The notes under the pieces: model-generated
The model's input: only the letters and a program-made list of their open reading frames with translations
Databases searched by the model: none
What the model was told of the DNA's origin: nothing
Made by a program: the position numbers and the translations under genes
Assembly: GCA_025450975.1 (NCBI GenBank)
Contig: JANWLI010000105.1
Coordinates: forward strand, 1 to 7,919
Length of the DNA stretch: 7,919 nucleotides
Source: Candidatus Kapaibacterium sp.
Lineage (GTDB): Bacteria; Bacteroidota; Ignavibacteria; Palsa-1295
Direction of reading: 5' to 3'
Shown: piece by piece, positions 5,463-7,919 of the stretch
Position numbering within the stretch: the first letter of the stretch is position 1
Layout of the letters: each line of letters opens with the position of its first letter

Positions 5463-7919
5463 TTATTGTCTAACGACCTGGCGATAGCCGCCAAGAACGA
5501 CTGCGAATTTCACCGTCGTCTCTCCGAGCACTGCATCGCCATTCTTCGGATCTTTTGCGATCACGCGTGCGATAAGCACCTGGCTGCCAACACGCTGGCG
5601 GCCTTCGGAAAGGATGTTCCATTCTTCGGTATTGTAACGGTCCTTCAACATATCGTAGTTAAAGCCACCGTCCTCATTACGAACATAGCCGGTATGCTCG
5701 ATCGTCTTGACCAGATCGCCCGAGACCGTATAGATCTCGATCGTCGCGCGGGGTGGCAGACGCGTGAAGAAGAGCTTCGCATTATCTGTACTCGACTGTC
5801 CCAAATGCGTAACGATGTACGGATTCGGTACGACCTGCACCTGATCGAGGATCTCCTGTTGAGCATAGAGGCTTTGCTTGTTGAAGTCGACAGCATCCGG
5901 CGATGTTGGAATGCGGAACTGCGCTCCCGGGAACGGCAGGCCTTTTGCCTGGCCCGTGAAGTCAACATTGAAGTTATCACCTTCAGCAAAATCCTGCGGA
6001 TGCTGCTGACCCGATTGTGCGACCGTATCACCCGTGACAGACTTATCCGGGAAATCGGCAGCGTTCATGATGATCTCAGCTCCTGCTAAACGCAAGCGAT
6101 GGATCGCAAAATGGAACTTGCCATTAGTTTCGGTCACACCCGGATAGTAGTAGTTACCCGAAGTCTTCATTAAGAAGATCGGTGCCGAATGCTGATCGCG
6201 GGAATCATCGACATAATGGAATGCATCGATAGTGAACTTACCCGGGATCGGGACGATCATCGTATCCGGATCCGTGAACCGCGGAAAACGAAGCGCCGGA
6301 TTTTGCGCCGACGGATCGTGCTCCGTGTAGGCGCGGAAGTCGAATTCCACTGCAACGTCATTGCGTGTATCCTCACGGACAACGGCAAGCTGCTGCCCAC
6401 AATGGGTATTGCTTGTAACCGTTACACGCATCGGACGCGGACGGAATTCCGTATTCGATCCCTGATCGACGATCTTATCTACGACCTGATTGGTCTTCGA
6501 GATCGTATCATACTCCGTCTCACGCATATCTTCCTGTGCACCAAACTTCACATTATAGGAAACCTGGCCGAGGCTTCCAAGATAGGAAGGGTTCGATGCA
6601 TTACGACCCGTCTCGTCGAGATTGCCAAGATTGAACACAGGGTCGGTTTCGAGGGTCCGAAGCGTTCTCTGCGAGAGACGAACGATCCCCTCTTTGCCAC
6701 CAGGAATACCCGTGACGCCCTTGAGCCTATACGGATCTTTCAACTGGACGAACTCGAAGTCTGCAAGCACACCAAAGGCCTGGTTGATACGCTGGTTCGG
6801 TGTGAAGTCATCGTCATCGGTAGTAAACTTACCCTTGACAAGCGAGTCTTCGCGCTGGCCGATAACATCCTGCGTAAGGCCGGTGACGAACTTATACGGC
6901 GCAGTGCTCGTACCGAAGTAACGATCGTACGTAAGGTCTAAGCCTGTCTTCGTATCCTTGACATCCATCCACATTTCCAGCGGACTCTGATCTAATGCCT
7001 GCTGGCCATACTCGAGCCAACGCGGTTGGAACGACACGAGAATTTCATCATTGGCATAGTACTGCAGGAATTTACCTGTATCGATCACTTCAAGGACTAC
7101 TTCCTTGATGCCTGCTACCTGTGGCGTACCGCCCATGTCCTCACCTGCAAAACACGGCTTGTCTGCCGTCGTGATCTTCGGTGGAAGATCCGGGAAGACC
7201 GGCTTACACGGAATACCGGTAACGAAATTCTTAGGCGCTACGACTGCCGTCGCAAGCGGGCCGACATTATTGGTCGAGTCAAATTCATCGGTCGCAATAA
7301 GGAAGTAGTAGTACTTCACGTTATTGAGCAATCCTTCGTTCGAGCCAATGATACCATCTTTGTTATCATCGCCGATATCGAGGAAGGAATGCGGAACAGG
7401 ATTTGGCTGCGCATTAATACGAACATTCCGGAAACCGGCAAATTGTCCGTTGTTAATAATGCTATCCTGACGGAAGTCAAAACGCGACCACGAGCCAAGT
7501 TTGATGACCGGATTCTGCCCGTCGGGGCGAATCGTCGAATCAAAATCGCTACGCGTCGTTCGATATAACTCATACGTATTGAACGCCTCCGTATTCGGAC
7601 TTAACGGATCGGTCGAAAGTTCTGCAGCATCATTCCATTCGACGAGCATGGCACGGTCGAGACATGTCACGGTCATCGTTGGGATGTCCGGCGGCACCGG
7701 CGAAGCAAAGTGCTGGTGGGTCGTTGATTGAATGGTATCTTCTCCCTGAACGATCGTTTGGGATCTGCCATAACAATCGCCGCCAAACACTTCATGGGCA
7801 AATGCCATGAGCTTAAAGAGGGAGTCGATGTTCTTTGCCCGATCGGTTGTACTCGCCTGTGCGATCGCAATGCCGACGACGGTTTCGACTGTCTTCAGCG
7901 GCGGAAGCGTGAACGGTCC
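5463..7919 (-). CDS. Large predicted secreted protein, C-terminal 818 residues (start outside window)
   Basis: The frame stays open to the right edge, so the ATG at 7808 is internal and the true start is outside. Positions below count from that Met. An Ig/FnIII-like segment (about 41-190) includes TVTCLDRAMLVEWNDAAE and YELYRTTRSDFD, then VKYYYFLIATDEFD. Between them DDNKDGIIGSNE (147-158) fits the EF-hand calcium-loop pattern. The middle (200-640) is long, rich in Asp, Thr and Gln, and not recognised. The last 125 residues (from 655) read VQVVPNPYIVT, LFFTRLPPRATIEIYTVSGDLVKTIEH, then a final strand region. This resembles FlgD-like and type IX-type C-terminal Ig-like domains, which place a protein outside the cell. 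The end, GGYRQVVRQ, is basic. The downstream PorV-like gene suggests export by a type IX-like route. No enzyme motif is visible; a surface structural or adhesive role is only a guess. Confidence 0.83.
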   Translation of the reverse strand, partial: GPFTLPPLKTVETVVGIAIAQASTTDRAKNIDSLFKLMAFAHEVFGGDCYGRSQTIVQGEDTIQSTTHQHFASPVPPDIPTMTVTCLDRAMLVEWNDAAELSTDPLSPNTEAFNTYELYRTTRSDFDSTIRPDGQNPVIKLGSWSRFDFRQDSIINNGQFAGFRNVRINAQPNPVPHSFLDIGDDNKDGIIGSNEGLLNNVKYYYFLIATDEFDSTNNVGPLATAVVAPKNFVTGIPCKPVFPDLPPKITTADKPCFAGEDMGGTPQVAGIKEVVLEVIDTGKFLQYYANDEILVSFQPRWLEYGQQALDQSPLEMWMDVKDTKTGLDLTYDRYFGTSTAPYKFVTGLTQDVIGQREDSLVKGKFTTDDDDFTPNQRINQAFGVLADFEFVQLKDPYRLKGVTGIPGGKEGIVRLSQRTLRTLETDPVFNLGNLDETGRNASNPSYLGSLGQVSYNVKFGAQEDMRETEYDTISKTNQVVDKIVDQGSNTEFRPRPMRVTVTSNTHCGQQLAVVREDTRNDVAVEFDFRAYTEHDPSAQNPALRFPRFTDPDTMIVPIPGKFTIDAFHYVDDSRDQHSAPIFLMKTSGNYYYPGVTETNGKFHFAIHRLRLAGAEIIMNAADFPDKSVTGDTVAQSGQQHPQDFAEGDNFNVDFTGQAKGLPFPGAQFRIPTSPDAVDFNKQSLYAQQEILDQVQVVPNPYIVTHLGQSSTDNAKLFFTRLPPRATIEIYTVSGDLVKTIEHTGYVRNEDGGFNYDMLKDRYNTEEWNILSEGRQRVGSQVLIARVIAKDPKNGDAVLGETTVKFAVVLGGYRQVVRQ

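Noticed and set aside
5406..6941. Two long plus-strand open frames (5406-6089 and 6189-6941)
   Set aside because: They lie antisense to the large secreted-protein gene, overlap it fully or nearly so, and encode low-complexity text rich in Arg, Ile and Leu. They reflect codon use of the real gene.
7026..7568. Plus-strand open frame of 180 codons
   Set aside because: It is antisense to the Ig-like part of the large secreted protein and has no recognisable motif.
7806..7808. ATG at 7808 as the start of the large protein
   Set aside because: The frame continues without a stop to the window edge at 7919 with plausible protein text, and no signal peptide follows this Met.
1..7919. CRISPR array, tRNA, rRNA, insertion sequence or phage genes
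   Set aside because: No regularly spaced repeats, cloverleaf-like sequence, terminal inverted repeats or transposase/integrase motifs were seen by eye on either strand.

Overview
All seven genes recognised here lie on the minus strand, so the window reads from its right end to its left. Two proteins suggest the Bacteroidota/Chlorobiota (FCB) group: a PorV/PorQ-like outer-membrane barrel and a GWxTD-domain protein. The large secreted protein, with an Ig/FnIII-like segment and a FlgD/type IX-like C-terminus, agrees with this. The base composition looks close to 50% G+C, and lipid A and heptosyltransferase-family genes show a Gram-negative envelope. Ignavibacteria or Kapabacteria-like lineages seem the best fit, but this rests on family resemblance and no search was run.

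Layout in transcription order: (1) 7919-5463, the 3' part of a large predicted secreted protein whose start lies outside the window; (2) 5448-5421, a strong hairpin, likely a terminator; (3) 5375-4320, a PorV/PorQ-like outer-membrane beta-barrel protein; (4) 4292-4270, a second GC-rich hairpin; (5) 4243-2822, a secreted GWxTD-domain protein with an altered signature; (6) 2818-2012, an LpxL/HtrB-type lipid A acyltransferase; (7) 2010-1009, a GT9 (heptosyltransferase-family) glycosyltransferase; (8) 991-794, a 65-residue protein with a possible signal peptide; (9) 797-561, a 78-residue soluble protein; (10) 557-1, the N-terminal 185 residues of an NRAMP (MntH-type) metal transporter cut by the window edge.

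Genes 5-10 are packed with gaps of 1-17 nt, one of them a 4-nt ATGA overlap, so they probably form one transcription unit. Its theme is the outer envelope: a secreted protein, a lipid A acyltransferase and a sugar transferase, followed by two small unknown proteins and a metal importer. The first two genes form an export/outer-membrane pair that may be transcribed separately.

I see no RNA gene, CRISPR array, insertion sequence or attachment site, and no stretch over 300 bases without a gene. I do not see a clear new biological system. The parts most worth a second look are the altered GWxTD signature, the two small linked genes, and the PorV-like plus large secreted protein pair.
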